From the NCBI GenBank assembly GCA_039881045.1, contig JAYWVB010000006.1:496001-560000 (forward strand): a DNA stretch of 64,000 nucleotides, written 5' to 3'. The notes beneath the pieces were generated by a model that was not told the origin of the DNA, searched no databases, and saw only the letters and a list, made by a program, of their open reading frames with translations. This DNA is from Chaetomium olivaceum. Its lineage: Eukaryota; Ascomycota; Sordariomycetes; Sordariales; Chaetomiaceae. How positions within the stretch are numbered: the first letter of the stretch is position 1; every line of letters begins with the position of its first letter. The position numbers and the translations under genes were made by a program. Positions 46,501 to 58,758 of the stretch are shown here, one piece after another.

Positions 46501-49500
46501 GCATGCTTGAGCCAGCCGGCGAGCACAGGCATGGCATCAACATGCTCGTTGAACTAGGACCACATTCGGGGCTCCAGGGGCCGATCAAGCAGGTCTTGAA
46601 GGAAGTTGGCGGTAGCGCCATGAAGATCCCTTACGCTTCCGCTCTCATCCGGAAACGAGATGCGGTAGAGACCGCGCTTGAACTCGCGGCCAGTCTGTTC
46701 GCTAAAGGAGCAAACCTTGACTTTGGCGCAATCAACTTCCCCGCCCAAACAAAGGCGCCTGTGCTGCTGACTGACTTGCCTCGGTACCCATGGAATTATT
46801 CTTCCAAGTACTGGCAAGAATCTCGCATGACGAAAATGCACAAACATGCTCCCGGGGGTAGAAGCGACATCCTAGGCACTCTGGCCAACTACTCCAACGA
46901 CTTGGAGCCCACATGGCGCAACATTGTCCGGCTTGATGATCTCCCGTGGCTACAGCACCACAAAATCCAGTCCTTGACTATCTTTCCTATGGCCGGGTTC
47001 ATTGCAATGGCACTTGAGGCGGCGGCTCAGCGAGCGGCTACGAGAAACGCTTCACTCGACAGGTTCGAGCTGAAAGAGGTTTCCATCACCAAGCCCCTTG
47101 TTATTCCGGACAAGGATACCGAGATGACCATCACCTTGAGGCCCCGCCAAGAACTGACCTCCGAAACCTGGGATGAGTTCCGGATCTGCTCATGGTCATC
47201 TGAACAGGGCTGGACAGAACACTGCATTGGTCTCATTGCTGCTCTGGGAATGAACGAGAACAATGTGGACGGCGCAAGACAAGCCCGTGATACCGAGTCT
47301 CGACTCAGGTCTGCACTCTCTAGCACCGGACGGCCGGAAGCCGCGTTGGTTACTCCTGCTGTCATGTACGACAGCTTGACCGAACTGGGCGTGGCATATG
47401 GATCCCTTTTCCAGGGGATTACCAACTGCCACGCATCCGACGCTCATGCAGTGGGAGATATTGTCGTGCCAGATGTCGCAAAGGAGATGCCGAACGGTTA
47501 TCTGACGGATGCGGTAATCCAGCCTGCATTCTTGGAATCCCTCATCGAGATGTACTGGCCCATTGTGGGTGCCGGTCGACGAGCCATCAACACTATCTAC
47601 CTACCATCTTCGGTAGATCGGATGACAGTCTCGCTCAACGTTGGACGTTTCGCCAAAATACCCGGCAGCGCTGTGCGCGCCATCTGCGAAGGCGAGATGT
47701 CCACAGGCGCCCCAAGACCAACAAAGGTCAGCATGACTGCTGTGGCAGGCGGTGACAGTCTTGAGGCGATTATCTCACTTGACGGTCTCACGATTTCTCC
47801 GATTCTGAATGGCGAGGCGGAAACAAACGTAAACGCACCAAGAGACCTCTGTTACAAATTGGAATGGGATCCAATCCTCCAGACCAAGGACGAGAACCCA
47901 CCGTTCTCTGGGGACACCGAGGTCGTCATTATCCACGAAAATTCTAGCTTCCAGAGCTTCGTGGCAATGTGCGTGGCCAGCTCCTTGGAACGAGCCACTG
48001 GAAGGCTGCCCGACTTTGGCACTCTGGGTTCTGTGAACACCGCTGGGAAGATATGTGTCTTTTTGAACGAGCTGCACCAACCGTTCCTCGCGACACTCAA
48101 CCCTACTCAGTTCGAGAGCTTGCAAAAGCTTTTGACATCTGTCGAGGGCGTTTTATGGATTGTGCGCGGAGCTTACGACAAGTCCGCAAACCCGGATGCC
48201 AACATGGTTACCGGTTTGAGCAGGACCATACGATCGGAGACTGCCATGAAGTTTGCAACTCTCGACTTGGATGCTGAGAGGGAGCCGTCCGAGCTCGATA
48301 CCGTCAATGCCATCATCAATGTGTTCAACTTTGTGTTTGGCCCGGCTTCATCGGCGACAGGAGAGCTGGAGTTCAGGGAGAAGGCTGGGGCGTTTTTCAC
48401 CCCACGTATCGTCCTTGATCCCGACATGAACGCATATGTCCACAACCAGACCAACCCATCTGTTCTTGAGATGACCCCGTTTGGGGATGACAACCGAGCT
48501 CTGAAGATGGAAATGTCAACACCGGGCGCCTTGGATACCATTCACTTCGTCGACGACTCGTCTATTGATCAACCATTGGGAAGTGATGAGATCGAAATCG
48601 AAGTCAAGGCCATTGGACTCAATTTCAAGGATGGTATGGCCGCCAAGGGTTTGGTTCCTCTCGCGAGTAGCGGCCTCGAGGCAAGCGGAGTTGTCATTGC
48701 AGTTGGAGCTAAGGTGGCAGGTTTCCAAGCCGGGGACCGGGTAGCAGCATTTACTCAAGGCGCTTTTGCTACTCGCGCAAGGGCAGAGGCATCCTTTGCT
48801 TTCAAAATCCCGAGATACATTTCTCTGGAGGCCGCTGCCAGTTTACCCCTCGCATACTCCACGGCATACTACAGCCTAGTTGAGCTTGGCCGCCTCGGGG
48901 AAGGCGAAACGGTCCTCATTCACTCCGCCGCCGGTGCAGTTGGTCAAGCAGCCATTTGCGTCGCGCAGATGATCGGCGCGGAGGTGTTTGCTACCGTTGG
49001 AAATGCTGACAAGAAGAGGCTGCTGTTGAAAGAGTATGGGCTGCAGGAGGATCATATCTTCTACAGCCGCAACAACACCTTCGGCGACGCGATCCGCCAC
49101 ACTACAAACGGCCAGGGAATAGACGTCATTCTCAACTCCCTTACCGGGGACGGGCTCCGTGAGTCTTGGAAGTGCCTCAGCAAGTTCGGCCGCTTTATCG
49201 AGATCGGCAAGCGGGAAAGCGGCTCGAAGGCTCGTCTGGACGTCGACAGCATGGATAGCAACGCCAGCTTCATGTCTCTCGACATGTTCACTCTGATTGC
49301 TGAGAGGCCAAAGACAGTCAAGCGCCTCCTTGCAGACGTTGCCCAGGTCTTGAAATATGGGAAGATTCGCCCAGTAACTCCTGTCATGCAGTTTGCGATT
49401 TCGGATGTTGAAGCCGCGTTGAAGGCGCAGCAAACTGGGAATATGATGGGAAAACTCGTCGTTGTGCCAAGGGCAACAGATGTTGTCAAGGTACGTTCAA

Positions 49501-50768
49501 TTCAGTCACAGTTTATTCGTAGATCGGTCACTAATGCTCGAATCACAGGCGGCAAAATCGAAGAAGGTAAAGCCACTTCTTCGCCCTGACGCCACTTACA
49601 TTCTTGTCGGCGGTACTGGCGGCCTTGGCCGTAGCATGGCCCGGTGGATGGTGGCCAAGGGTGCCAAAACCATTGTTCTGGTTTCTAGGAGCGGGTCTGT
49701 GACGGGTCGAGTAAAGGAACTCGTTGACGAACTGGGAGCTGTCGGAGCAAACATTGTCGTCCGCCCCTGCAACGTGGTCAACAAAGCTAAAGTGGAGGAG
49801 CTCATCACCGCTGGGCTGGAGGGCCTGCCTCCCATCCGTGGTGTGGTGCACGGTACGATGGTGCTCAGGGTATGAATCACCCCCCAAGTGATAAAGGTCG
49901 ATGACGCAGACGCTAACAAAACACGTAGGATGTGCTGTTCGAAAAGATGACATGGGAAGAATACAACCAGGTTATCGAGGGCAAGGTGCAGGGTGGGTGG
50001 AACTTCCACCGCGCTCTAGAAAACCACCCGCTGGATTTCTTCGTTGCCATCTCTTCCGCTGCCGGCGCCGTCGGCAACCGAGGCCAAGCAGCCTACAGCG
50101 CAGCCAACTGCTTTCTCAACGCCCTAGTCCAGCACCGCCTCGCACAAGGCCTGCCCGCCTCCTCCCTCGACTTGACCGCGGTGTCCGACTCGGGCTATCT
50201 TGCCGAGGACCTCGAAAAGGCGGCCGAAGTCGCGCGGAACCTCGGCAGCGACAGCATCTGCGAGAGCGAGGTCCTCGCCCTGCTCAACGCCGCCATCGAC
50301 GGCACCATGGCATCAACCTGCAACAACCACACCATCACGGGCATGCGCATCACAGCCAGCATGCGGCCGTTCTGGACCGACGACGCCAAGTTCAAGGCGA
50401 TGCGGCTCGCGGCCGAGGAGGCCGCCGCCAAGGACGCCTCGCTGAACGCGGCGACGGTGTCGTTCAACGCGGCGCTGCGGGCGGCCAAGACGCGCCCCGA
50501 GGCCGAGGACGCCGTCTGCCGCGGGCTGGTGGATCGGATTGCCTCGGTGCTGATGATGGACCCGGAGGACTTGGATATTGCGCGTTCGCTATCGCATTAT
50601 CCGTTGGATTCGCTCGTGGCGATTGAGATTCGGAATTTCATCACGCGCGAGTTTGAGGCGAATTTGCAGGTGTTGGAGTTGTTGTCGAGTGGGTCGATTC
50701 AGACGCTGGCGAAGGGGGTGTGTGCGAAGAGCAAGCTAGTTCCGGATTCTCTTAAGGAGTCGAGTTGA
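43528..50768 (+). CDS. Highly reducing type I polyketide synthase, KS-AT-DH-ER-KR-ACP
   Basis: Seven exons, 43528-44275, 44338-44548, 44599-44812, 44869-45073, 45124-49490, 49549-49869 and 49929-50768, give 2,301 codons in one unbroken frame. After an Asn-Gly-His-rich N terminus (residues 30-95) the domains are as follows. KS has Cys277 in DTACSSS, His414 in EAHGTGT and His454 in SNIGH. AT has Ser747 in GHSSGE. DH has His1072 in WLQHHKI and Asp in DAVIQP. A structural pseudo-KR follows, then ER (about 1595-1910; NADPH loop IHSAAGAVGQAA), KR (GGTGGLG near 1935; Tyr in GQAAYSAAN) and ACP (Ser2250 in YPLDSL). I see no SAM-binding motif between DH and ER, so no C-methyltransferase, and no terminal thioesterase. 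The product should be a reduced, unmethylated acyl chain that needs a partner enzyme for release. The ATG at 43528 is chosen because upstream frame has no ATG. Confidence 0.96.
43640..43800 (+). repeat. In-frame 12-nt tandem repeats encoding N-G-H-[I/T] in the PKS N terminus
   Basis: Units such as GGTCACATCAAT and GGTCACACCAAT recur, degenerating into TCNAATGGN units. They encode a flexible Asn/Gly/His/Thr-rich leader before the KS. Confidence 0.85.
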
Positions 50769-51307
50769 TGACGGATGGGTGCGGGTTGTGATGTTGTGAT
50801 TTCCTTGTTCCTTTCAAGGTTGGGTTATGTTGTTAAGCTTGCTTTCTTACGTTCTCGGGTGGCTGGGGATTGTTTCCAAGTTTCTGGTCGCTTTCATACT
50901 TGACTTGGATGTTCTTCCTTTTGGATATTTAGATTTGAGCATGATTTTGGTTCTGTCGTCTTAGGTTACTCCGTAGTTGGTACATACGCTGGAGCTGTTC
51001 ACATTTATACATATTGAGCATTGCCTGACCCAAAGAAAATGCTATTTGTTTACCTAGTTGTCAAGGCTAGATGTTGCATGGATACCATCTAAGAACTATT
51101 AAGTAGGAATCAAACATGTCCCACAGCGGTTTAAGACGAGGGGCCGAACGAGCACTTCGATTTCAGATGGGGAGTATTAACAGCAACTGATTTCCAATCT
51201 AACAGTTGAAGCACCTGCATTCGCCACAACCTTCCCTTCTCTTCAAGAGAGTCGTGTACTACGTACCGCAACAATCTCACCAACCTCACCAATCCCTCCA
51301 GGGTAAC
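50769..51307. other. Convergent 3' region of PKS and sugar transporter
   Basis: The two genes end facing each other across about 540 bp, with T-rich stretches near 50795-50830 suited to 3' end formation. No gene is supported. Confidence 0.5.
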
Positions 51308-53386
51308 CTAAGCCGTAACGGTCGTCTCCTTCTTCTCCGACTCGGTCGCCTGGGGAGCAGTACTCGGAACTGTAGTCTGACCGCCGACGGGGACAGCAAC
51401 CTGCATCAAAAATTAGCAACAGCACACCAACAAAACAAATCATATCCCACGCACCTTCAAATTACCCGCCTCAATCTCCCTCTCCAACTCCTCCAGTCTG
51501 CTCGCCTTCTTATACCGCTTCCACGCCGGCAGACCCGAATTGAACACATCATCCATCTCCTCCAGCGTGTACCCCTTCGTCTCGGGCGCCATCAGCAGCA
51601 TGTGCACAAACGCGGCGGCGTTGAACGCCCCAAAGATGTAGTACATCTTGAAGGAGATATTCCACAGCAGCGGCGGCACGGCAAAGGCCAGCACCATGTT
51701 CCAGAACCAGTTGGTCGCGGTCGACAGCGACACGGCCTTGGCGCGGATCTTGCTGGGGAAGATCTCGGCCGGGTAGGTCCAGGACACGGGACCCCAGGTG
51801 GTGGCGAAGGTGGCGACGAAGAGGTAGGAGCACGAGACGATGGCCGAGGAGACGGGTCGGTTGTCGTGCACGATCCAGGTGATGTCGCTGTTTTGCGGGG
51901 TCCAGGTCTTCAGGGTGTTGTTGGGCTCGCCGTAATATTGTTGGAGAGCGCCTGTGGTAGGGGGGATGTGTCAGGGAGGGAGATGTGCAGGAGGTGTGGT
52001 TGGGGGAGAGTAGGGTGGGAAACGTACCGGAGATGAAGAGCCAGGTCATCATGCCGAAGGAACCGAGAATGAGAGATGGACGGCGGCCCCATTTGTCGAG
52101 GAAGACGATGGCGGGAAGGGTCAACACGACGTTGATCACATATTGGATAGATGCGGTGGCAAGCGGGGAGGCGATCTGCGCACCCTCCATGATGTAGACA
52201 ATGTAGTACCTGCAGCGGTCAGTGACCGAGGCCCATGGGGTGAAACATGGTAGTTTACTTACATCATAATGTTCATTCCACAGAGCTGAGACCACCTATT
52301 AAAATCCGAGTTTAGTAGCTAAATCACTCCCGAAAAGCACGAGTTATCGTTTGTTTCAACTCACATCTGGATGCTCATGCCCAGGAGGACACGCTTGTAC
52401 ATTCTCGGAGCAATGAGGTCGCGGAAGGACGACGTGGACTGCTCCCTCTCGAGCCGCAGCGCTTCCTCAATTTCCTGGTACTGGGCGAGAACCTTGGGGT
52501 GGTTGATATCGCCCTTACCGTGGAGACGTGCAAGCACCCGGAGGGCTTCGTCCATGCGGTCCTTGGAAGCGAGCCAGCGAGGGCTGTAGGGGAAGAAAAA
52601 TAGGCCGACCAAGAGAATGAAGGCGGGGACCATCTGGACACCCCAGGGGATGCGGAAGGCGGCAGTCGGCTGGTTTGGGTCCTTCGATCCGCCGCCGGTG
52701 CCCTCTGCAGCACCGAATTGAATGAAGTACTGGCTATAGGTAGGGGAAAGGTTAGTTTGAGCACACGCCCTCGGGTTTGGCTCGAGAGGGAGGGGATTGG
52801 GACATGACACATACATCAAAATTCCCCATGTGATAGCCCATTGTTGCAGGGAAACCACTCTTCCCCGAATTTCCTTGGGTGCAATCTCGGATTGGTAGAC
52901 GGGCACAATGGACGAGGCAATACCGACGCACAGCCCGCAAATGACTCTTCCAATACACAGCATAGGGATATTCTGGGCCGCCGCCATGAGGATGGAGCCG
53001 ATGATCCAGAGAACGCACGAGAATTGGAGGGCGACTTTACGCGAGTACTTGTCGGCGATGAAGGACGACGCCAGCGAGCCTACCAGACTGCCCGCTGGCA
53101 TCGAAGCCGTGATACCGCCTTGGGCATACGAAACCGGATTGTTGAAGTAGCGCTTGTATGCCTGAGTGCCGAGGACGCCCGACATAGAGCTGATGTCAAA
53201 ACCGAAGAGACCGCCACCGTGGAGTATCATGACTGTGAGTGTGTGATTTTCGACGGATGAGAGGTGCAGGTATGGATGTAGCATTGTGAAGCATGTGGTG
53301 TAGGTTCTGGTGTCTCGTGAGACCCATTCTGACGTACCAATGGCGGCAAAGCCACAAATGAAATAGACATTGCTCGCTTCGTACAT
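51308..53386 (-). CDS. MFS sugar transporter (hexose-type)
   Basis: Seven exons, 53386-53338, 53232-52815, 52733-52365, 52295-52263, 52209-52028, 51951-51455 and 51400-51308, give 546 codons. All splice phases agree. The protein has the 12-helix sugar-porter signatures: LFGFDISSMSGVLGT after helix 1, DKYSRKVAL (the RxGRR/K loop position), PVYQSEIAPKEIRGR after helix 6, FFPYSPRWLASK, DKWGRRPSL, and PETKGYTLEEMDDVF near the end. It should be a plasma-membrane proton/hexose symporter or facilitator. Its closeness to the PKS 3' end may be incidental or may supply carbon. The 33-nt fourth exon is easily missed. The splice into exon 2 predicts VMILHGGGLFGF, slightly unusual but in frame. Confidence 0.92.
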
Positions 53387-56316
53387 GGTGACGAGTGTTC
53401 CCCGGAGGGTTGGTTCACAGTGTTAAGGTGAGCAGGTGAGTGATACGGGGAAACCAGGGGCAACACGACGGCCCTGGCAAGACAAGCTGATGATGAAAAC
53501 TGTCTCTGTCAGAGAAAAGCGTGAGACCGGTAGCTTGGTCTCAAAGGGGGGCGAGGCACTTCACGAGGCGAGGAATTGGAACATGGGAATGCAACAGGGC
53601 CCTGGGCCATAATAAGCCATTCACAGATCCAACCCTCCAAAGTTCCTCCATTTACTCCAAACCTGCAGCAAGGGCTTCCAGCTTCCAGAGCACCGCGATG
53701 CGGCACTGGGTGACTGGCGAGTAGGATTCGGGATGGGCAAGGTTTACTGGTCATCATTTCCCGACTGAGAGAACCAGCCATGGTGGGGTTGCACGACCGA
53801 AGGTCACACTACCCAGCCTGGCGCCAGCTCGATGGTTGCATGGGAAGCATGGCTCGCATGGCTCGCATGGCTCGCATGGCTCGCATGGCTCGCATGGGAA
53901 GTAACCATAGCTGTACTGTGTAGCAACGGAGCATTTCCATGCCGACTTAGGCCGACCATCTTGGTTTGGCGAGTTTGACACGGTGCGTGTAAGTCTCCTT
54001 TGACCGAAACCGTTGATTGGAGCTCGAGGGGTTTGACAGTCGGGAGAGTTCCGGAGTACCGGGTTGAGCTAACCACGGGCCGATTCCCTTTTGAAAAGAG
54101 CGTTGCAAGTTAGAAAAGGCCTTGGGCTGTTTTGTCGGGCTGCTATTCCCCGCGTCCCTCAAGCTCAAGCTCGGTCCGGGGTAACTGATGCATCTGCAGA
54201 GGTCATCTCAAAGTTGTGGAATGAGACTCCGACTCAGATATGCTGCAATCAAGTCTCTGTCTGCGACTGTTTTGAAACACTGTCGGAAATGTAAGTCATG
54301 TCAGACAAACTGGGACGATGTATTGGCATCTCGGCTCTGGTTCCCTTTTTAACACTTTTTTTGTGTATTTCTTTTCTCTCGACTCCATCTCCATGGTTCG
54401 TTGTCCTTCCGCCTTGGCTGCCCGAGACTTGGCACGCAACCACACAACCAACCTTATTGCAGCTCCTGCCTCCAACACCTGCACCCTCTGCGTGCCAAGT
54501 CCGTTCTAGGAAGGAGCAAGATCGGTGGCGTTTTCTTTTTCGCTCGGAAGACGAGCCACATGGGACGTCATTGGGCTTTGTCTTCGACCAACCTTCGGGG
54601 CGATCCAACGGCTCCCCGTGGGGTGAGATGGGAGAAGCAGCTTGTTGCGGAAGTTGTTCCTCTTCGTGCCCCCGGCCGAGCAGGGATGAGAACCCCTCAC
54701 AATAACTCACCATGCAGACAGCCGTGATTGTCGACTCCTCGAGTGAACGATCGGGATCTGCCCCAGTTTGTCGGCCCCGAAAGTGCTTCTCGTGACACGA
54801 ATCAGACCACCGGGAATATTCCCACCTGAACCAACACGGCGGGCTGTAATTTCATTGCTTGTTCGTTCCGACATATCGCGGGAGCACTCAGTGCAGCCGA
54901 GACAAAACATGTGTTGTGGTTCCAAGCAGTGCAGTCCAACATGCTTCGGGCTAATTCTGCCCGGGGGCTCGCCCACCAGCTTTGAGCTCCGAGTGCGAGG
55001 TCGTATTAACCCAGCTTGGGCTGCTTGGTTGCCATGGGGGAAAAGCACCAAATGGCATGGCAGCATGGCAGCGGCATGGCAGCAGCTGACGCGAATCCGG
55101 TCAAAGTGCGGCCGAGGCAGCGCCGCTAGGGCCAGTCATCGATCGCCGGCACTTCCCCGCAGCCAAGGCGGGGGAGAAGGGTCGGGGGTGTTAAAGCTCA
55201 TCCCTGCAGGGCGCCCGCCAAGGAGCTTGTGAGCCTGTCTCTCTCCGCCCACAACGGCTGTGTGTGCTAAATAAGGGCCCTGTTGTGGGAACCTTTTCTT
55301 CCTTCCGAGGTCGATCCCACGCCGCCGACATGACTGAAGGGGTCCGCCTTTTTGATGTTACTTCAAGAACAAACACCTTGTTTCCCCCCTGAAAATCTCC
55401 AGTCCAGAGACCACCGGCCCGAGTTTGTCCAGGTCTCGCTGGACATGAAGCCACCAAACACCTATCACCGAGATGACTGGTATCCAGGATAACCAGGGCC
55501 AGGCCAATCCTCTCCACAGCTGAACGTAGAAGCCCAGCATGCAGTGAGAAAAGGATGGGGGTGTGGGAGGGGTCACTGCCATGCTCGACGTCGACAGATG
55601 CATCCGCGAGTGCGCATCACAGACGAGTACCCTGGGTCTTGGGAGACCCAAGTATCGGGCCTGCTTCTGCCGACAAGATGAGCATGCGCAGCTCGCCATC
55701 CCGATCTATTCGAAAGTCAGTACCCGGTATGGTGACCGCAAAGTCAGAGTTTGCGTCTTCGCAATACTCGAGTTAGTCTGCCACTGTTAGTTCACAAAAT
55801 ATAAGGGCAAGGAAATGGGAGAATGGTCGATTGAACAGCCAACTCGGCCTATGTAACGAGGTGCCTGTCTCCAACGAACAGGAGAGGCCTGGAAACGCTG
55901 CTGTGGTTGCCAACGGCGACAACTTCGACATGAGAGCGTCGGGCTGACCGCCGTCGCTCTAAAACTACAAGAACGGGTAAGTATGCCCCATCGAATAAGA
56001 AAGGGGCGAGCCTAACGAGATCCCGGGCTGGCGTCACGCCGTCGGATCGTGATAACCCTCAGCGGGAGGAAGAAGATACGAAAAAGATGACCAGACGTGG
56101 AAAAGGGATATGGTATCGCGATGCATCCACTGCTTCAACTCCGTGTCGCCATTCCGAACCCGTCCATTGGATGCCGCCGGATTGCACACGCAATCCCTCA
56201 CGTTCGCCCTGGGAAAAAGAAAACGCCGCCCATAGCCCGTATGCCGTTCGTCGAAGCTCGTAAGTTCATGGTGCGGTGTATGATACATCCGTTTCGAGGT
56301 CGAGGATAGAAACCCT
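53387..56316. other. 2.9-kb gene-free region
   Basis: It holds the sugar-transporter promoter and a 9-bp minisatellite near 53850. The remaining ORFs, up to 154 codons, are antisense pairs without domains. GCATGGCA-rich sequence recurs near 55055-55085. No gene, RNA or mobile element could be supported. Confidence 0.45.
53848..53895. repeat. 9-bp minisatellite GCATGGCTC, five copies
   Basis: Five near-perfect copies are flanked on both sides by GCATGGGAA. Translated on the minus strand it gives a false Cys-Glu-Pro repeat. Confidence 0.9.
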
Positions 56317-58758
56317 TCACCTCTTCCTACGGGAGCTACCGCTCCTGCCTTGAGGTCTCTGCGGTGCAGACTGGTTCCTCGGTGGCCGGTGGCCGTGGTC
56401 ACGGTTACGGTCCGATGACCGGTTGCTTTGCCCAGTTGTCGGACGGTAGCCCTCCTTGGCTAGTAGCTCAAGGTAGTTGCGCTGATTCTCGAAACTGGAG
56501 TAGTTCCCGCCCATGATTACCTCTAGGATGCTCTGCCCAGCCCTGTTCGGGTCTTGCGCGAGTTGTGCCATGCGCTTGGTGAGCTCCTGGTGCGCATTCG
56601 CAAAGTGAGCTAGGATATTGCTCGTATTGCTGGAACCTCCAGAGATGTCATTGGCCGGGTTGTTCGGGTCGATGATAGAGAGCCGGTTGTGGTTCTTGTA
56701 AGCGAACTCCGTCACTTGGTGCTATGGAGTTGTAAGGAGTAACGGTTAGCCTGTGTGCACAGAAGATAAGCCTTCCAGAGTGTTCACTAACCTTCGGAAT
56801 CCAACGCGGAGGATTCAAGCTGATGGCGATTGTCTGGTAGTTGAACTTATTGCCGTAGAGGTCGAAGAAGTGGAGGAGAAGCTGGCCGAGATGATGTCTT
56901 GTGTCTAGGTTCCCGCTCTGAACCTCGGGCATCATTTGCAACATACTCACTACCAAGCAGATGACTGAGAAGCCCCCGATACCTCCATTGACGGGCTCGT
57001 TTAGGCCACGCATGAGTAGAAAGTGCTTGACCAACGTGACCAATGCTGGCATACCCGGGTACTGGTCCCTCCATTCCTTAAATGTGGCAATAGCCGTCAC
57101 GCCTGAGTCGTTCTCGAAAAGAGACATCAACTTTGAGGCCGGTCTTGTGTTCAATGAACTTGACCAGTGGGACCTTGGCACCAATGATGACCTCAATTTC
57201 ATCCTCCCAAGCCACCCGGTGGTTCATCAATTGCGCCTTGAACCGGAAAAGAGCGCCCTTGGCAGAGTACTTGGCAGGACCACCCTTCACGTACCCGTCG
57301 GACATAAAGGCCATGTCCATATCAGCTGTGGGTAAGTAGAGGCCCGACGGAAAAGAGCCAAAGGGATACACTTCAGCGTCCCGAAACACTTTGCGGCAGA
57401 ACTGCTTCAGATCCCGGACCACTTCGCCACGCAGGCGCTCCTCAAAATCTCTGGGTTTGATGTACTCGTAGAAGTCAACTACTTCCTTGTGCAGCCTGAT
57501 GGTGGAACCAGTTAGCTAGTGTTAGGGAAACGGACGGCGGGTTTGGGCTTACCAGACAGACATGTTGGCGGACCCTGAGTGGTCTACTTCCATCCATGGA
57601 GTGGACTCTAACTCGGGGTCCGGAACCCATTCTTTCGTAATCCCACCCCCTGGGGGAGCCTTTGTTACTTTCTTAAGCCTCGTGTGCGGCATTTTGATCT
57701 CATCGTCATGAGTCCGTTTCCGACTTCCCAGAGCAGACGGTGTGGGGTCAGGCAGAAGCACCGGGGTCTTTCCGGGCTTTGGAGGCTTCGGCGGTAACTG
57801 CAGGTTTAATTCCGAGGCAGGCAGGGCAGCAGCGACGGATGAAATCGTCCTCGCCGCGGGCTGCTGCTCCTGATCATCCTCACTTGCGTCGCTATCCGAG
57901 TCGAAGGAAATGAAGTCGGCCGAACCTGAAGGTAGCGCGCTTCTAACTTCCTTCTCCTGGACACGGGACTTGCGAATCATCCGCACAACGTCCTTCTTTT
58001 TCCCCTGCGTTGCAGTCTCGGGAGGTAGGGCCGTGTAAGGGTCAGGGTTGGACCATTTTGGCGTGTTGTCCGAGGCCGATTGTTCGATTGTAGAACGAGC
58101 GCGTTTGCTCATTGGTTCCTCAGTCGAACCCGCCTCTTCGTCTCCCGAGATATCCATTTCAGCCTCGTCACTATCCGAGAGCTCATTAAGAGGCCGATAA
58201 GTTACACCGCCTGCTGTGTTGAAGAAGGCAACCTCTGTGCTGTTGTTGTGGTCAGTCTTCAACAACTCGCGCTCTGCAGGCACAAAGGGCCGCCACGGCC
58301 GGTTACCGAAGTTTCGACCGTGTTTATTGTTCTGAAATGGCCGGGTGCCGTTCGAGGAGCGATCGTTGGGGCCGCGGCTTCTCTTGGAAGGCCGACCGTC
58401 GCGGTCGGGAGAATGAGGTTCGCGCCGTTCATTGCGATATTTCCTGTTGCCTTGAGGTCGATAAGTGTCGGCATCTTGGACACCGGCAGGCTTGTCGACC
58501 TCAAAGGGTAAAGTCGCTTTGCGGCAGCCGATAGTTGTCCCCGCCAGGCGGACCACGATAATTCGCAGATGGAGGAGGTAGGCCATCACGGGGCCACCGT
58601 TCGCCAGGATTGTGCTCATACCGGCTGGAGTACGAAGGCGCCCGATATGCGTCCCTGGGAGGAGGGCCATTCCGATTCCTCGAGTCGCGGTCGTTGCGAT
58701 ACTCGCGAGGCGGGTGATGGTTCTTCCCTCTCGAGGGGTATCGGGCGGTTTGCGACAT
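56317..58758 (-). CDS. TRF4/5-type non-canonical poly(A) polymerase (two apparent 1-nt frameshifts)
   Basis: Three exons, 58758-57553, 57495-56792 and 56721-56317. The start is MSQTARYPSRG. A long Arg/Pro/Asp-rich disordered N terminus comes first. Then WLHKEVVDFYEYIKPRDFEE leads into the nucleotidyltransferase core FGSFPSGLYLPTADMDMAF, with two catalytic Asp, and LKVDVSF with the third. The central and PAP-associated domains follow (MPALVTLVKHFLLMRGLNEP, GGIGGFSVICLVVSMLQ, LLLHFFDLYGNKF, NPPRWIPK), then a basic tail. In yeast Trf4/5 with Air1/2 and Mtr4 (TRAMP, nucleus) tags aberrant RNAs for exosome decay. Two breaks occur: an extra base in GGG at 58506-58508, and an extra base in AAAA at 57117-57120, right after KVDVSF. 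Removing one base each gives 770 codons. Confidence 0.9.

Noticed and set aside
49543..50009. Long antisense ORFs opposite the PKS KR and ER regions
   Set aside because: They mirror the high-GC codon structure of the sense strand and have no domains or independent splice signals.
53754..53981. ORF with a Cys-Glu-Pro repeat resembling a metal-binding peptide
   Set aside because: It is produced entirely by translating the 9-bp minisatellite; the flanks have no coding character.
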